Origin: Caenimonas koreensis DSM 17982
Lineage (GTDB): Bacteria; Pseudomonadota; Gammaproteobacteria; Burkholderiales; Burkholderiaceae_C
Assembly: GCF_009646335.1 (NCBI RefSeq)
Contig: NZ_WJBU01000004.1
Span: forward strand, 62,001-126,000
Direction: 5' to 3'
Length of the DNA stretch: 64,000 bases
Shown here: piece after piece, positions 34,251 through 44,581 of the stretch
How the letters are laid out: each line of letters opens with the position of its first letter
Numbering within the stretch: the stretch's first letter is position 1
Notes under the pieces: model-generated
Databases searched by the model: none
Told to the model about the DNA's origin: nothing
What the model saw: the letters and a program-made list of their open reading frames with translations, nothing else
Position numbers and translations under genes: made by a program

Positions 34251-34280
34251 AAAAGGCGGGGCCGGATGTCAGGCCGGCCC
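34251..34280 (-). terminator. Intrinsic terminator of the CaiB-ligase-exporter operon
   Basis: On the minus strand GGGCCGG (34280-34274) pairs with CCGGCCC (34265-34259), followed by CGCC and four T. It lies just after the Bcr/CflA gene stop. The remaining bases up to 34152 lie ahead of the adaptor gene and may hold its promoter; none is clear. Confidence 0.6.
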
Positions 34281-34292
34281 GGCACGCGGCCT

Positions 34293-35528
34293 TCAGTTGC
34301 CGGCCGTGACAGCCTTGCCCGTGTCCGGCCAGCGCCAGTGAATGAAGATCCACGCCACCAGGCCGATCCCCATCATCAGCAGCGAGGTGAGCGCGAGCGC
34401 TCGCGTCGAGTGCATGACCAGCGGCGCGATACCCCCCGCGACAAAGCCGTTGGCCGTGGAGCCGATCACCGCCTGCAGCGACGACGCCATGCCCCGCCGC
34501 TCGGGCACCATGTCCAGCACCAGCAGCGTGACCACGGGCACCATCAGCGCCCAGCCGTAGGCAAAGATCGCGATGGGCAGCAGCGCCCACCAGGCAGTGG
34601 GCACGAAGAGGAAGTTCGCCGTCACATTCACGAGCGAGACCACCAGCATGATGCTGAAGCCGTAGCGGATCTGCCTTCGCGGCGAGATCTTGCCGGCGAG
34701 CCTGCCGCTGGTCCACGCGCCGCCCATGATCCCGGCGATCGTGAGCAGGAAGAACCAGAAGAATTGCGTAGGCGCGAGCCCCAGGTGATCGCCCAGGAAC
34801 GCGGGCGCGCTCAGCACGTACAGGAACATGCCGTTGAACGGAATACCGCTGGCCAGCGCCAGCAGGAAGAAGCGCATGTTGGAGCTGAGCTGCCAGTAGC
34901 CCTGCATCAGGTTGCGCACATTGAAGGGCTGGCGCTGCGACGCGTGCAGCGTCTCGGGCAGCAGCTTGTAGTTGGCCGTCCAGAGCACGATGCCCACGCC
35001 CGTCAGGAAGATGAAGATGCTGTGCCAGCCCAGGTGCACGAAGAGCCAGCCGCCGATGATCGGTGCCACCGCGGGCGCCACGCCGAAGTAGATCGTGACC
35101 TGGCTCATCACCCGTTGAGCCTGGTTGGGCGGGAACATGTCGCGGATGACCGCACGTGAAACAACAATACCCGCGCCGGTCGACAAGCCCTGCAGTGCGC
35201 GGAAGAACACCAGCTGCGCGACGTTCTGCGAGAGCGCGCAACCGGCAGACGCCACCGTGAACATCGCGATGCCCCACAGCACCACCGGCCTGCGGCCGAA
35301 GCTGTCCGACAGCGCGCCGTGGAACAGGTTCATGAAGGCGAAGCCGAAGAGGTAAGCCGACAGCGTCTGCTGCATCTGCACCGGCGTTGCCTCGAGCGCC
35401 CTGGCGATGCCCGCGAACGCGGGAATGTAGGTGTCGATCGAGAACGGCCCGAGCATGCCGAGCACGGCGAGCAGCACGGCCAGCGCCCAGCGCGGCCCTC
35501 GCCAGAGTTTGTCTGCGTCGGGATTCAT
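34293..35528 (-). CDS. MFS exporter, Bcr/CflA drug-resistance type
   Basis: 411 residues with twelve predicted helices. Family features: LGMLGPFSIDTYIPAF at the start, motif A-like GALSDSFGRRPVVLWG, and SRAVIRDMFPPNQAQRVMS, the Bcr/CflA subgroup signature. Members export bicyclomycin, chloramphenicol, sulfonamides or dipeptides/cysteine. Its ATG overlaps the stop of the cyanophycin-synthetase-like gene (ATGA), so it is the last gene of a coupled operon; export of that ligase's product, or of a dipeptide, is a natural idea but unproven. Confidence 0.92.
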   Translation of the reverse strand: MNPDADKLWRGPRWALAVLLAVLGMLGPFSIDTYIPAFAGIARALEATPVQMQQTLSAYLFGFAFMNLFHGALSDSFGRRPVVLWGIAMFTVASAGCALSQNVAQLVFFRALQGLSTGAGIVVSRAVIRDMFPPNQAQRVMSQVTIYFGVAPAVAPIIGGWLFVHLGWHSIFIFLTGVGIVLWTANYKLLPETLHASQRQPFNVRNLMQGYWQLSSNMRFFLLALASGIPFNGMFLYVLSAPAFLGDHLGLAPTQFFWFFLLTIAGIMGGAWTSGRLAGKISPRRQIRYGFSIMLVVSLVNVTANFLFVPTAWWALLPIAIFAYGWALMVPVVTLLVLDMVPERRGMASSLQAVIGSTANGFVAGGIAPLVMHSTRALALTSLLMMGIGLVAWIFIHWRWPDTGKAVTAGN

Positions 35529-38161
35529 GTGAGGGCCATCAGTTCAGGGATTTCGCGGCGAGTGGCCTCGCTCACATAGGTTGCAACAACGAGCAGGTCA
35601 CCGGCTTTCGAGCGGCTGAATGCGTCGACGACTGCGGTGTGGTGATCGGGCGCCACGATGATCCTGTCGGCATCGACGCCGGCGTCGAGCAATCCTTTGG
35701 CCAGCAGCCGTGCAATGACCAGCGGCTTGCGGCCGCGCAGGTCGCTCCAGTCGGCCACCACAAATTCGTCGAAGCCATGCGCCGCTGCCGCACCCATTGC
35801 CACGACGAAGTCGTCAGGGCGGTTGCCCACGGCGCACACCATGAAGCGGCGCTTGCCCGTCACCTCGATCGTCCTGGCCAGTGTCGCCACTTCGCGGGTG
35901 GGGTGCTGGCCGTCGCACCAGGTCAAGAGCAGCTTGAAAGGCAGGCCTTCGACGAAGTTCATGCGACCGGGATTGGTGACCTCGTTCGACTGGAACTTGC
36001 GCAGCGCCGCGTCAATCGTGCTGAACGCCACGCCCAGCCCGTGCGCGATGAGCGCCGCTGTCATGGCGTTGATCGCTGCCGGGCGGTACGCGCCGCCCCA
36101 GGTCGACGGAAGATCCCGCGCTGCCATCTCGCCAATCAGCCGCTGGCCCTGGGCGATGTGTATCGTCGTCGCGGCGCCCGAGCCTTCCAGCCACGCCGCG
36201 ATACCGCCGGCGTCCACATGGGCGCGCAGTGCCGGGTTGTCCGCCTGCTCGCTGAACAGCGCGACAGGCGCCTTGACGCAGTCGCGCATAGCCAGGCACA
36301 AAGGCTCGTCGGCGTTGAGCACGGCGAGCTTGCGGGCGTGTTCGACGACCAGGCGCTTCACACGCGCCAGCTCTTCGCGGCTCGTGATGCCGTCCAGCCC
36401 GAGGTGGTTGTCGTGAATGTTCAGCACCGCGCCGACGTCCAGGCTCTCCAGCACCAGCCCCTTGCGCACCAGGCCGCCGCGCGCGAACTCGAAGGCGCAG
36501 GCCTGCACGCGCGGATCGGTCAGCAGGTGGCTGGCCGTCGTGCCGCCTGCCATGTCGCCATCGCGCAGGCATTCGCCGCCGACAAACATGCCTTGCGTCG
36601 TGCTCACGCCGACGGTCAGGCCCTGCTGCGCGAGCAGCGCCCCCACGAGCTGCGTGGTGGTCGTCTTGCCGACGCTGCCGGTGATACCGGCGGTCGGGAT
36701 GCGACCGTCGGCGCCATCGGGAAAGAGGTAGTCGATCATCGGGCTGATCACGTCGCGCCCCGGGTTGGCGCCGATGTGCGGCCGCAGGCCCGGCGTCGCG
36801 TTCACCTCGAGGATGGCGCAGGGCACATCGCGCCACGACTGCGAAATGTCGGGCGTCATGAAGTCGATGCCGGTGACGCCCACGCCAATCGTCAGTGCCA
36901 CGCGTTCGGCCAGTGCGCGGTTGTCGGGGTGGCATTCGTCAGTGAGGTCCACCGCGGTGCCACCCAGCGAAATGTTCGCCGCCCCGCGCAGCACGATCGT
37001 GCGGCCAGCCTCGGGCACGCTCGCTTCCGACAGCCCTGCCGCGCGCACCAGCGCCAGGACTTCTTCGTCGACCTCCACTCGCTCCATGAGCTTTTCGAAA
37101 GGCATGCCGCGCCTCGGGTCGGCGTTCAACGCCGCGATCAATTCGGTCACGGTGTGTTGGCCATCGCCCGTGATCCGCGGTGGCCGCCGCGAGGCGACAG
37201 CCACCAGCCGCGAGCCCACCACCAGCAGGCGGTGATCGAATCCCTCGATGAATCGCTCGACCAGCACGCCCATGCGGTTGATGGCATGGGCCACTTCGAA
37301 AGCCCTGCGGACGGACTCTTCATCGTGCAGGTTCACCGACACACCTGCGCCTTTGCCTGCAGCCCTGGGCTTGATAACGGCTCGCTCGCCACCAAGGCGG
37401 CGCCAGGCTGCCACGGCCTCATCGGCGGTTGTCACCAGCACCGGTTGCGTGGTCGGCACGCCCAACGAGCCCAGCACAGTCGCAGTGGCGTGCTTGTCGC
37501 TCGCCAGCCAGTTGGAGAGCGGGCCAGCGCGATCAACGGCCGTCTCCGAGATGCGTTGGCGCAAGTGTCCCTGGCCAAGCTGCACGAATTCCGCTGGCGG
37601 CGCGAGCCGCTGCACGGGAATGCCGCGCCGCACGGCACCACGGGCCATGGCCAGCGTGGTCTGGTTCAAACCCTGCACACGCGCCATGCGCCGGAAGGCT
37701 TCGTAGCCCTGCGCCAGCCGCTGCCGGGTGCCGGGCACGCGTGGGCCGGTGGACACCAGCATGTCCATGGCGGCCAGGGTGATGCGCAGGGCGGCCAGGC
37801 CAATGGGATGGTCGTCGCAGGGAATGAACAGGCGAAGTTCACGGTCACGAATCGTCACCAGCCGCCCCTGTCGGGGCTGTATGACGAAGTCCCGCACGAG
37901 CACTTCGCAAACGGCCAGGGTGAGCGCGATCAGCGGGCGCTGCGCAGTCACCAGGCCGGCAGGCTGCGCCAGCACGTGCGACTCCCCCATCACGGGAAAG
38001 AGCGGGCGCAGTGTGTTGACCAGCAGCTCGAGTTGTTGCGCGCTCGGCTTCCAGCGCACACGCGCTGCATCGGCCTCATCGCATTCGATCGTCAAGAGCA
38101 CGCCCGTGTGCGCAGCCCAGATGTTGGCGCCGCGGTAGAACGCGTCTTGAACGATCTTCAT
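35525..38161 (-). CDS. Cyanophycin synthetase-like ligase (ATP-grasp + Mur ligase)
   Basis: 878 residues, the usual CphA length. N domain 1-~200 ([16 protein letters not shown]), ATP-grasp ~205-475 ([48 protein letters not shown]), Mur-ligase domain from ~480 with P-loop [33 protein letters not shown], and a C-terminal domain starting near [10 protein letters not shown]. CphA links Asp and Arg (or Lys) into cyanophycin with ATP. Several usually constant spots differ: SVGKTT for TNGKTT, NHLG for DHLG, and [11 protein letters not shown] for KPLDGNHGRGV. Both active sites look intact, so an altered substrate is plausible. No cyanophycinase gene is adjacent. Start and stop overlap both neighbours by four bases. 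Confidence 0.88.
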   Translation of the reverse strand: MKIVQDAFYRGANIWAAHTGVLLTIECDEADAARVRWKPSAQQLELLVNTLRPLFPVMGESHVLAQPAGLVTAQRPLIALTLAVCEVLVRDFVIQPRQGRLVTIRDRELRLFIPCDDHPIGLAALRITLAAMDMLVSTGPRVPGTRQRLAQGYEAFRRMARVQGLNQTTLAMARGAVRRGIPVQRLAPPAEFVQLGQGHLRQRISETAVDRAGPLSNWLASDKHATATVLGSLGVPTTQPVLVTTADEAVAAWRRLGGERAVIKPRAAGKGAGVSVNLHDEESVRRAFEVAHAINRMGVLVERFIEGFDHRLLVVGSRLVAVASRRPPRITGDGQHTVTELIAALNADPRRGMPFEKLMERVEVDEEVLALVRAAGLSEASVPEAGRTIVLRGAANISLGGTAVDLTDECHPDNRALAERVALTIGVGVTGIDFMTPDISQSWRDVPCAILEVNATPGLRPHIGANPGRDVISPMIDYLFPDGADGRIPTAGITGSVGKTTTTQLVGALLAQQGLTVGVSTTQGMFVGGECLRDGDMAGGTTASHLLTDPRVQACAFEFARGGLVRKGLVLESLDVGAVLNIHDNHLGLDGITSREELARVKRLVVEHARKLAVLNADEPLCLAMRDCVKAPVALFSEQADNPALRAHVDAGGIAAWLEGSGAATTIHIAQGQRLIGEMAARDLPSTWGGAYRPAAINAMTAALIAHGLGVAFSTIDAALRKFQSNEVTNPGRMNFVEGLPFKLLLTWCDGQHPTREVATLARTIEVTGKRRFMVCAVGNRPDDFVVAMGAAAAHGFDEFVVADWSDLRGRKPLVIARLLAKGLLDAGVDADRIIVAPDHHTAVVDAFSRSKAGDLLVVATYVSEATRREIPELMALT

Positions 38162-39267
38162 TTGCGCCCGCTGCCGCCTGCGCGGTCGACTCCCCAGGCA
38201 CCCAGAATTTCATCGGCGCTCGCGTGCCTCACTGGCCCCGCCTGCCCGGGCGTGCGGCTCAAGCGTGGTGCCGCGGCCGGTTGCACCACGCCATCGTGTT
38301 CGACGAAAGTGCCGCGTGCCACGTTGTGCGGGTGTTGAACCGCTTCGTCCCAGTCAAGCACAGGTGCAAAGCAAACGTCCGTGCCTTCCATCAACGCGCA
38401 CCATTCATCGCGCGTTTTTGTCTTGAACACAGCTTGCAGTTGTTGCGTGAACTCGGGCCAGCGGCGCTTGTCGTTCTGCATGTCGCGAAGCGGCCCTTGC
38501 GCAATGCCGCAGTGCTCCATGAGCAGCGCATAAAACTGCGGCTCGATCGAGCCGATCGACACGTACTTGCCATCGGCGCATTCGTACACGCGGTAGTAGG
38601 GCGCGCCGCCATCGAGCATGTTGTCTTCGCGCTCCAGCGTCCAGCGGCCCGCGGCGCGCATGCCGAACATCATGGCCGACAGCAAGGCGGTGCCGTCCGT
38701 CATGGCGGCGTCCACCACCTGTCCGTGGCCGGACGTTCGCGCTTCAGTCAGTGCCGCCAGAACGCCGAAGGCCAGCAGCATCGCGCCGCCGCCGAAGTCG
38801 CCGACCAGGTTGAGCGGCGGCACGGGCGGCTCGCCCTTGCGGCCGATGGCGTGCAGCGCACCGCCCAGCGAGATGTAGTTGATGTCGTGGCCTGCCGCCT
38901 TGGCGAGCGGGCCGTGCTGGCCCCAGCCCGTCATGCGGCCATAGACCAGCTGCGGGCGGCGCGCGAGGCACACATCCGGCCCCAGGCCCAGCCGCTCCAT
39001 CACGCCGGGGCGGAAACCTTCGATGAGGATGTCTGCCTTGTCGACCATGGCAAGCACGGTCTGCACGCCTTCTGCACTGCGCAAATCGAGCTCGAGCGCG
39101 GGGCGGCCCCGTGCGGTGACGTCCGTGCTGTTGATCTTTGCGGCTGCACCGGGCCGCTCGATCCGCACGACTTGCGCGCCCATGTCGGCGAACATCATGG
39201 CGCAAAAGGGCGCGGGGCCCAGGCCCGCCATTTCGACCACCTTGAGCCCTGTCAACGGTCCTGGCAT
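38158..39267 (-). CDS. CaiB/BaiF-family protein, alpha-methylacyl-CoA racemase-like
   Basis: 369 residues from [21 protein letters not shown]; the larger open frame upstream is antisense to the MaoC gene and not real. [33 protein letters not shown] and the catalytic Asp region [16 protein letters not shown] match the racemase (Amacr) branch rather than a strict CoA transferase; [11 protein letters not shown] is another Amacr feature. It interconverts (2R)/(2S)-methylacyl-CoA in branched lipid or sterol breakdown. The stop overlaps the start of the cyanophycin-synthetase-like gene, an unexpected pairing. It is divergent from the MaoC-like gene, with 36 bases between the starts. Confidence 0.9.
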   Translation of the reverse strand: MPGPLTGLKVVEMAGLGPAPFCAMMFADMGAQVVRIERPGAAAKINSTDVTARGRPALELDLRSAEGVQTVLAMVDKADILIEGFRPGVMERLGLGPDVCLARRPQLVYGRMTGWGQHGPLAKAAGHDINYISLGGALHAIGRKGEPPVPPLNLVGDFGGGAMLLAFGVLAALTEARTSGHGQVVDAAMTDGTALLSAMMFGMRAAGRWTLEREDNMLDGGAPYYRVYECADGKYVSIGSIEPQFYALLMEHCGIAQGPLRDMQNDKRRWPEFTQQLQAVFKTKTRDEWCALMEGTDVCFAPVLDWDEAVQHPHNVARGTFVEHDGVVQPAAAPRLSRTPGQAGPVRHASADEILGAWGVDRAGGSGRK

Positions 39268-39303
39268 TTGTAGTCCTTGAATTAGAGTCGTATCGTAGCG
39301 AAC

Positions 39304-40188
39304 ATGGCCGACGCAACCGCACCCCAACCCCTGACGGCTGAGCTCGTGGCCGAGCTGCGCAGCTGGGAAGGCCGCAGCGAAACGATGGTGGACCTCATCA
39401 CTGCCGCACCGCTGCGCGGCCTGGCGGCCACGCTCGACCGCAACGATCCGGAGCCGGCCGTTGGCACGGAAGTGCCGCCGCTGTGGCACTGGCTGTACTT
39501 CCTGCCGCGCGCGCCGCAGCGCGAACTGGGTGACGACGGCCATCCGCGCCTGGGCGGCTTCTTGCCACCCGTGCCGCTGCCGCGCCGCATGTGGGCGGGC
39601 GGGCGCATCCAGTGGCATGCGCCGCTGCGCGTGGGCGATGCCGCACGGCGCGTCTCGACCATTCAATCGGTGATGCACAAGACAGGCCATTCGGGCGACC
39701 TGGTGTTTGTGGTCGTGCGCCACGAGATCAGCAATGCGCAGGGCCTGGCTATCACCGAAGAACATGACATCGTCTATCGCGAGCCCGCCCATCCCGATGA
39801 CCCCGAGCCGCCCGGCCAGGCCGCGCCGAACGACGCAGTGTGGTCGCGCGCCGTGCTCGCCGATCCGGTGATGCTCTTTCGCTATTCGGCCCTCACATTC
39901 AATGGCCATCGCATCCACTACGACCGCTCTTACGTCACCCATGTCGAGGGCTATCCGGGGCTCGTCGTGCACGGCCCGCTGATCGCGACGCTGCTGGTGG
40001 ACCTCGTTCGCCGCGAAAGGCCCAGCGCAGCCATCAGGAGCTTTGCGTTCAAGGCCATGCGGCCGACGTTCGACATGTACCCGTTCCGCCTGTGCGGGCG
40101 GCCTGCGGTGGATGGCCACAGCATCGACCTGTGGGGCCAGGACTTCAGCGGCTGGCAGACGATGCATGCGCGCGCGCAGATCGGTTGA
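39304..40188 (+). CDS. MaoC-like hydratase (HTD2 / mesaconyl-C4-CoA hydratase family)
   Basis: 294 residues. N-terminal dehydratase-like half contains [22 protein letters not shown] and [17 protein letters not shown]; the C-terminal hot-dog half carries the catalytic pattern [34 protein letters not shown], with the Asp/His of MaoC hydratases. It belongs to the HTD2/FAS1-like dehydratase group, which includes the mesaconyl-C4-CoA hydratase of C5-dicarboxylate routes. A CoA transferase gene starts within or just after its end, so hydration of a CoA ester formed or used by that enzyme is likely. Confidence 0.87.
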   Translation: MADATAPQPLTAELVAELRSWEGRSETMVDLITAAPLRGLAATLDRNDPEPAVGTEVPPLWHWLYFLPRAPQRELGDDGHPRLGGFLPPVPLPRRMWAGGRIQWHAPLRVGDAARRVSTIQSVMHKTGHSGDLVFVVVRHEISNAQGLAITEEHDIVYREPAHPDDPEPPGQAAPNDAVWSRAVLADPVMLFRYSALTFNGHRIHYDRSYVTHVEGYPGLVVHGPLIATLLVDLVRRERPSAAIRSFAFKAMRPTFDMYPFRLCGRPAVDGHSIDLWGQDFSGWQTMHARAQIG

Positions 40189-40195
40189 GCGCGCG

Positions 40196-41398
40196 TTGAA
40201 CCCGGCCCACTCACCTGCCAAACGCCCGCTCGACGGCATCACCGTCGTCTCGCTCGAGCATGCGATTGCTGCGCCTTTTTGCACGCGCCACCTTGCGGAC
40301 CTTGGCGCGCGCGTCATCAAGGTGGAGCGGCCCGGCGCTGGCGACTTTGCACGCGCATACGACAGCCGCGTCAAGGGGCTCTCATCGCACTTCGTGTGGG
40401 TCAACCGCTCGAAGGAAAGCCTCACGCTCGACCTGAAGCAGCCCGCGGCATTGGCCGTGCTCGACGAACTTGTTGCGAAAGCCGATGTGCTGGTGCAGAA
40501 CCTCGCGCCGGGCGCAGCCGCCCGCATGGGTTTGGGCTGGCAGGCGCTGCACGCAAAGTATCCGCGCCTGGTCGTGTGCGACATCTCGGGTTACGGCAAC
40601 GACGGACCGTACCGCGACAAGAAGGCGTATGACCTGTTGATCCAGAGCGAGGCGGGTTTCCTGTCCGTGACCGGCACGCCGCAGGAGCCGGCGAAGGCGG
40701 GCAACGCGATCGCCGACATCGCGGCCGGCATGTATGCGTACAGCAGCGTGCTCGCCGCATTGCTCCAGCGGCAGAAGTCAGGCGAGGGCTCGCACATCGA
40801 TGTGTCGATGCTCGAATCGCTCGGTGAGTGGATGGGCTTTCCGATGTACTACGCGTACGAAGGCGCTGCGCCACCACCGCGCAGCGGCGCAGCACACGCA
40901 ACGATCTATCCGTACGGGCCATTCCCGGCTGGTGACGGCAAGACCGTGATGCTCGGCGTGCAGAACGATCGCGAGTGGCAGGCGTTCTGCGAACAAGTGT
41001 TGATAGCGCCCGGGCTTGCCAGCGACACGCGCTTTGCCACCGGCGCGCGGCGCAACGAGCATCGCGAGGCATTGAAGCGCCTCATCGTGGAGGCGTTCGA
41101 GTCGCTGACTGCAGAGCAGGTCATGAAGCGACTCGACGACGCGCAGATCGCGAATGCGCAGGTGAACACCGTGGGCGATGTGTGGGCGCATCCGCAGCTG
41201 CAGGCGCGCGAGCGGTTTCGCGAAGTACCCACGCCGCACGGCCCGGTTGGCGCGATGCTGCCGCCCGGTGTGAACAGCAGCTTCGACTACCGCATGGACG
41301 CCATCCCTGCCGTGGGCGAGCACACCGTGGCGATCCTGCGTGAGCTCGGGCTAAGCGACGACGCCATCGCCGCATTGCAGGCCACCTGCGCGATCTAG
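40196..41398 (+). CDS. CaiB/BaiF-family CoA transferase
   Basis: About 400 residues using the TTG at 40196; an in-frame ATG at 40166 overlaps the previous gene by 23 bases and is the alternative. [36 protein letters not shown] is the class III CoA-transferase opening, [12 protein letters not shown] and [17 protein letters not shown] follow, and the catalytic Asp is expected in [18 protein letters not shown]. Such enzymes move CoA between dicarboxylic acids such as succinate, mesaconate, itaconate or citramalate. With the preceding MaoC-like hydratase it forms a two-gene unit; a lyase of the citramalyl-CoA type is not in the window. Confidence 0.9.
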   Translation: MNPAHSPAKRPLDGITVVSLEHAIAAPFCTRHLADLGARVIKVERPGAGDFARAYDSRVKGLSSHFVWVNRSKESLTLDLKQPAALAVLDELVAKADVLVQNLAPGAAARMGLGWQALHAKYPRLVVCDISGYGNDGPYRDKKAYDLLIQSEAGFLSVTGTPQEPAKAGNAIADIAAGMYAYSSVLAALLQRQKSGEGSHIDVSMLESLGEWMGFPMYYAYEGAAPPPRSGAAHATIYPYGPFPAGDGKTVMLGVQNDREWQAFCEQVLIAPGLASDTRFATGARRNEHREALKRLIVEAFESLTAEQVMKRLDDAQIANAQVNTVGDVWAHPQLQARERFREVPTPHGPVGAMLPPGVNSSFDYRMDAIPAVGEHTVAILRELGLSDDAIAALQATCAI

Positions 41399-41447
41399 CC
41401 CAAGCCCGGGACATTGCCGGGCAGGTGAGTGTGGAATGATCGGGCGC

Positions 41448-42836
41448 ATGTCCCAAGCGCCTTCCACACGATTCGACTCGCTCCCCCTGGCTCCGGCCAC
41501 GCTGGAGAACCTGCAAAAACTCGGCTACCTCGAGATGACCGCCATCCAGGCCGCGAGCCTGCCGGCGGCCCTGCTCGGCAAGGACGTCATTGCGCAAGCC
41601 AAAACGGGCAGCGGCAAGACAGCTGCCTTTGCGCTCACGCTGCTCGCCAACCTCAACGCGCGCCGCTTCGCCGTGCAGGCACTCGTGCTGTGCCCCACGC
41701 GCGAGCTGGCCGAACAAGTCGCCACGGAAGTGCGCAGGCTCGCCCGCGCAGAAGACAACGTCAAGGTCGTCACGCTCATGGGCGGCGTGCCGTTGCGCGG
41801 CCAGGCCGCGAGCCTGGAGCATGGCGCGCATATCGTCGTGGGCACGCCGGGTCGCGTCATGGATCACCTCGATCGCGGCAACCTCAAGCTCGACGCACTC
41901 TCCACACTCGTGCTCGACGAAGCCGACCGCATGCTCGACATGGGCTTCGCCGATGACATTGCCAAGGTTGCGCGGCAGTGCCCCACGCAGCGGCAGACAC
42001 TGCTGTTCTCCGCTACGTATCCCGAAGGCATCGCCAAGCTCGCGGCGCAGTTCATGCGCAGCCCGATCACCGTCAAAGTCGAGGCACAGCACACGGGCGA
42101 GCAGATCGAGCAGCGCTGGTATGAAGTGCGCGAACCTGAGCGGCTGGCCACCGTGGCGCGCCTGCTCGATCACTTCCGGCCCGCGAGCACACTGGCGTTT
42201 TGCAACACACGCGCACGCTGCCGTGAACTTGTTGAACTGCTGCAGGCGCAGGGCTACAGCGCGCTCGCATTGCACGGCGACCTGGAGCAACGCGACCGCG
42301 ACCAGGTGCTGATCCAGTTTGCCAATCGCAGCTGCTCTGTGCTGGTGGCCACTGACGTGGCTTCGCGCGGGCTCGATGTCGCGGGCCTGGCAGCCGTGAT
42401 CAATGTGGAAGTCACACCCGATGCAGAAGTGCACGTGCACCGCATCGGCCGCACGGGCCGTGCAGGCGAGACGGGGCTTGCGCTCAGCCTCGCCAGCCTT
42501 GACGAGATGGGCGCAGTGGGCCGCATCGAGCTGCTTCAGGGCAGCGAGTCGAAGTGGCACAAACTCGATGAGCTCACGCCTGCGTCTGGTGAGCGGCTGA
42601 AGCCGGCGATGGTGACTGTGCACATCCAGGCGGGCCGCAAGGAGAAGATCCGCCCCGGCGACGTGCTGGGCGCGCTCACCGCCGATCTTGGCTACACGCG
42701 CGAGCAAGTCGGCAAGATCGACATCAATGAATTTGCGACTTACGTTGCCGTGGAGCGCGCGATCGGCAAGGATGCCGTCGCGCGTCTGAATGCCGGAAAG
42801 ATCAAGGGCCGAAGTTTCAAAGCCAGGCTGCTGTAG
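41448..42836 (+). CDS. dbpA: ATP-dependent RNA helicase DbpA
   Basis: 462 residues from MSQAPSTRFD at 41448. Canonical DEAD-box motifs are present: AQAKTGSGKTAAF, PTRELAEQV, TPGRVMDHL, DEADRML, FSATYPE, HRIGRTGRAG. The C-terminal ~75 residues (VTVHIQAGRKEKIRPGDVLG to LNAGKIKGRSFKARLL) are the DbpA RNA-binding domain that recognises hairpin 92 of 23S rRNA. It acts in 50S assembly. A dyad GCCCGG/CCGGGC (41404-41422) separates it from the CoA transferase gene. Confidence 0.96.
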   Translation: MSQAPSTRFDSLPLAPATLENLQKLGYLEMTAIQAASLPAALLGKDVIAQAKTGSGKTAAFALTLLANLNARRFAVQALVLCPTRELAEQVATEVRRLARAEDNVKVVTLMGGVPLRGQAASLEHGAHIVVGTPGRVMDHLDRGNLKLDALSTLVLDEADRMLDMGFADDIAKVARQCPTQRQTLLFSATYPEGIAKLAAQFMRSPITVKVEAQHTGEQIEQRWYEVREPERLATVARLLDHFRPASTLAFCNTRARCRELVELLQAQGYSALALHGDLEQRDRDQVLIQFANRSCSVLVATDVASRGLDVAGLAAVINVEVTPDAEVHVHRIGRTGRAGETGLALSLASLDEMGAVGRIELLQGSESKWHKLDELTPASGERLKPAMVTVHIQAGRKEKIRPGDVLGALTADLGYTREQVGKIDINEFATYVAVERAIGKDAVARLNAGKIKGRSFKARLL

Positions 42837-42860
42837 GCAGCGGCTGCAACTGAACCAGCC

Positions 42861-43337
42861 TCAGGCCTGCGCCATCAGCGCCTGTTTGCGGGCGAACATC
42901 TGCTCGCCAAGCGCCATCAGGTCGAGCTTTGAATTCTTCGCCTTGGGGAACATCTCGTTTTGTTCTTCCTTGACGTGGTGCTTGACGAATTCGCCCATTA
43001 CCTTGACCCGGGCGTCGTACTCGTCGCCGCCGGGCTCCACGCCCTGCACCTGTGCGATCAGGTCCTTGACGCACTGGTGTTCGACGTTGGCTTCAGGCAC
43101 CAGCTCGTGGTCCTTGAGCGCAGCCTGGAAGGCGGGATAGAAAATTTCTTCTTCGAGCTGCGTGTGGATCGTGAGCTCCTTGCAGATTTTCTCGACGATG
43201 GCCTTCTTCTTCGTGGCCGAACGCGTCTGCTCGAACTCGTCGAACAAGCCGCTCACCAGCTTGTGGTCAGCGCGCAGCATTGCTGTCGCTTCTTGTGGTT
43301 TTGCTGCCTTGGGGGCGGGTTTTTTTGCAGTAGCCAT
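42861..43337 (-). CDS. Hemerythrin-domain protein
   Basis: 158 residues from MATAKKPAPKAAK at 43337; an ATG 12 codons earlier lacks support. After a Lys/Ala/Pro-rich lead (1-20) comes a four-helix hemerythrin HHE domain with ligands in LRADHKLVSGLFDEFE, IHTQLEEEIFYPAF, EHQCVKDL and EFVKHHVKEEQNEMF. A di-iron centre is expected, used for O2, NO or iron sensing/storage. The tail is basic. It is convergent with dbpA, and a GCCGCGC/GCGCGGC dyad at 43388-43403 lies upstream. Confidence 0.92.
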   Translation of the reverse strand: MATAKKPAPKAAKPQEATAMLRADHKLVSGLFDEFEQTRSATKKKAIVEKICKELTIHTQLEEEIFYPAFQAALKDHELVPEANVEHQCVKDLIAQVQGVEPGGDEYDARVKVMGEFVKHHVKEEQNEMFPKAKNSKLDLMALGEQMFARKQALMAQA

Positions 43338-43509
43338 GAAGCACTCTCTGTTTGGTTGAAACGGGTTGTTCAAGCCACCTTAAAGTCGCCGCGCGAGCGC
43401 GGCGTCGGCCACATTGGAGAGATCCTGTAAGACATGTGCGACACGACGCGCATGGCGCACCACTTAACATCTCGCTGCCCAGTCGCAATTCAACACCACG
43501 AGGAGTCTT

Positions 43510-43893
43510 ATGTTTTCACACGTGATGGTCGGCACCGCTGACCTCGAGCGGTCCAAGCGCTTCTACGACGCCGTGCTTGGCACGCTTGGCATCAAGCCGG
43601 GTTTCGTGGATCGCCACCGCGTCTTCTGGCGCTCTGCAACGGGCTCGTTCGGCTCCAGCATTCCCATCAATGGCGAGCCGCAGACCATTGGCAATGGCAG
43701 CACTATCGGCTTTGCGTGCGACTCACCCGAGCAGGTTGAGGCCTGGCATGCAGCCGGCGTGCAAAACGGCGGCACCACGTGCGAGAACCCACCGGGCATC
43801 CGCGAAGGCGCAGCAGGCAAGATGTACCTGGCCTACCTGCGCGACCCGGACGGCAACAAGCTCTGCGCGTTGCACCGTTTGCCCAAAGAATGA
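43510..43893 (+). CDS. VOC-family (glyoxalase-like) protein
   Basis: 127 residues of a single vicinal-oxygen-chelate unit: MFSHVMVGTADLERSKRFYDAVLGTLG at the start and REGAAGKMYLAYLRDPDGNKLCALHR at the end. Candidate metal ligands are His4, a central Glu and Glu/His late in the fold. Relatives are glyoxalase I, fosfomycin-resistance proteins and small dioxygenases; the substrate is not predictable. ACGAGGAGTCTT precedes the ATG, a good ribosome site. Confidence 0.9.
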   Translation: MFSHVMVGTADLERSKRFYDAVLGTLGIKPGFVDRHRVFWRSATGSFGSSIPINGEPQTIGNGSTIGFACDSPEQVEAWHAAGVQNGGTTCENPPGIREGAAGKMYLAYLRDPDGNKLCALHRLPKE

Positions 43894-43917
43894 GTGCAGG
43901 CCGTGCGCTGAAGCCCT

Positions 43918-44406
43918 TCAGCGCTTGACCGGTATCACCGTTGCGCGGTCAACCGCCACAGCCGTGATGCTGTTCATCGGGCTGCCGTCGATCAGCCTGT
44001 CGCTATACGTGAGGTACACGAGCGCATTGCGCTTCGTGTCCACCACACGCACGATGCGCAGCTTCTTGAACAGGATCGACATCCTTTCGTTGAAGACCTC
44101 TTCACTCGCGGGCAACGGCTGTGAAAACGAGACGGGGCCGACCTGCCTGCACGCGATCGACGCTTCTGCCTTGTCCTCGGCAAAACCCAGCCCGCCGGCA
44201 ATGCCCCCCGTTTTTGCACGCGACACGTAGCACGCCACGCCCGCCACGAGCGGGTCGTCGTAAGCCTCGATCACGATCTTGTGGTTGGGGCCGATCAGCT
44301 TGAAGGCCGTGGAAACCTCGCCGACCTGTTCGGCGTGAAGGGCGTTGCCGCACGCCAGGAGCAAGAGGCTGGCGGCGCCGAGGAAGGGAAGGGCAAGGCG
44401 ATGCAT
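43918..44406 (-). CDS. creA: CreA family protein
   Basis: 162 residues from MHRLALPFLGAASLL at 44406, with a signal peptide (cleavage near LHA-EQVGEV). EQVGEVSTAFKLIGPNHKIVIEAYDDP, VACYVSRAKTGG and a later KKLRIVRVVDTKRNALVYLTYSD match the CreA family, encoded in E. coli beside creBCD but of unknown biochemical role. Presumably periplasmic. The upstream open extension is antisense-like and unsupported. It converges with the VOC gene. Confidence 0.9.
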   Translation of the reverse strand: MHRLALPFLGAASLLLLACGNALHAEQVGEVSTAFKLIGPNHKIVIEAYDDPLVAGVACYVSRAKTGGIAGGLGFAEDKAEASIACRQVGPVSFSQPLPASEEVFNERMSILFKKLRIVRVVDTKRNALVYLTYSDRLIDGSPMNSITAVAVDRATVIPVKR

Positions 44407-44581
44407 GCTGCGTTTCCGGCTGCGTTGGTGTGGGAGCCAGAGCTTACGGTGTTTTGCGCTGCGTGCGGCCGCCGCACGAGGGCCGGCTGCCGATGCAATG
44501 AACCCCCGGTTTTGGGGGTACCCCGCCACGCCAGCTCATGTGACCATCGCCGCACATCTTTTTATTTGTGCGGAGTGTTTC

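Noticed and set aside
35387..38338. Long open frame (983 codons) on the + strand opposite the cyanophycin-synthetase-like gene
   Set aside because: Antisense shadow of a gene with clear ATP-grasp and Mur-ligase motifs; the translation is Arg/His-rich and has no domain pattern.
39268..40584. N-terminal extension of the racemase-like CaiB frame (to 808 codons)
   Set aside because: The extra part is antisense to the MaoC-like gene, and CaiB similarity starts exactly at MPGPLTG.
41121..42707. 528-codon frame on the - strand opposite the CoA transferase end and dbpA
   Set aside because: Spans two real genes in antisense and shows no family pattern.
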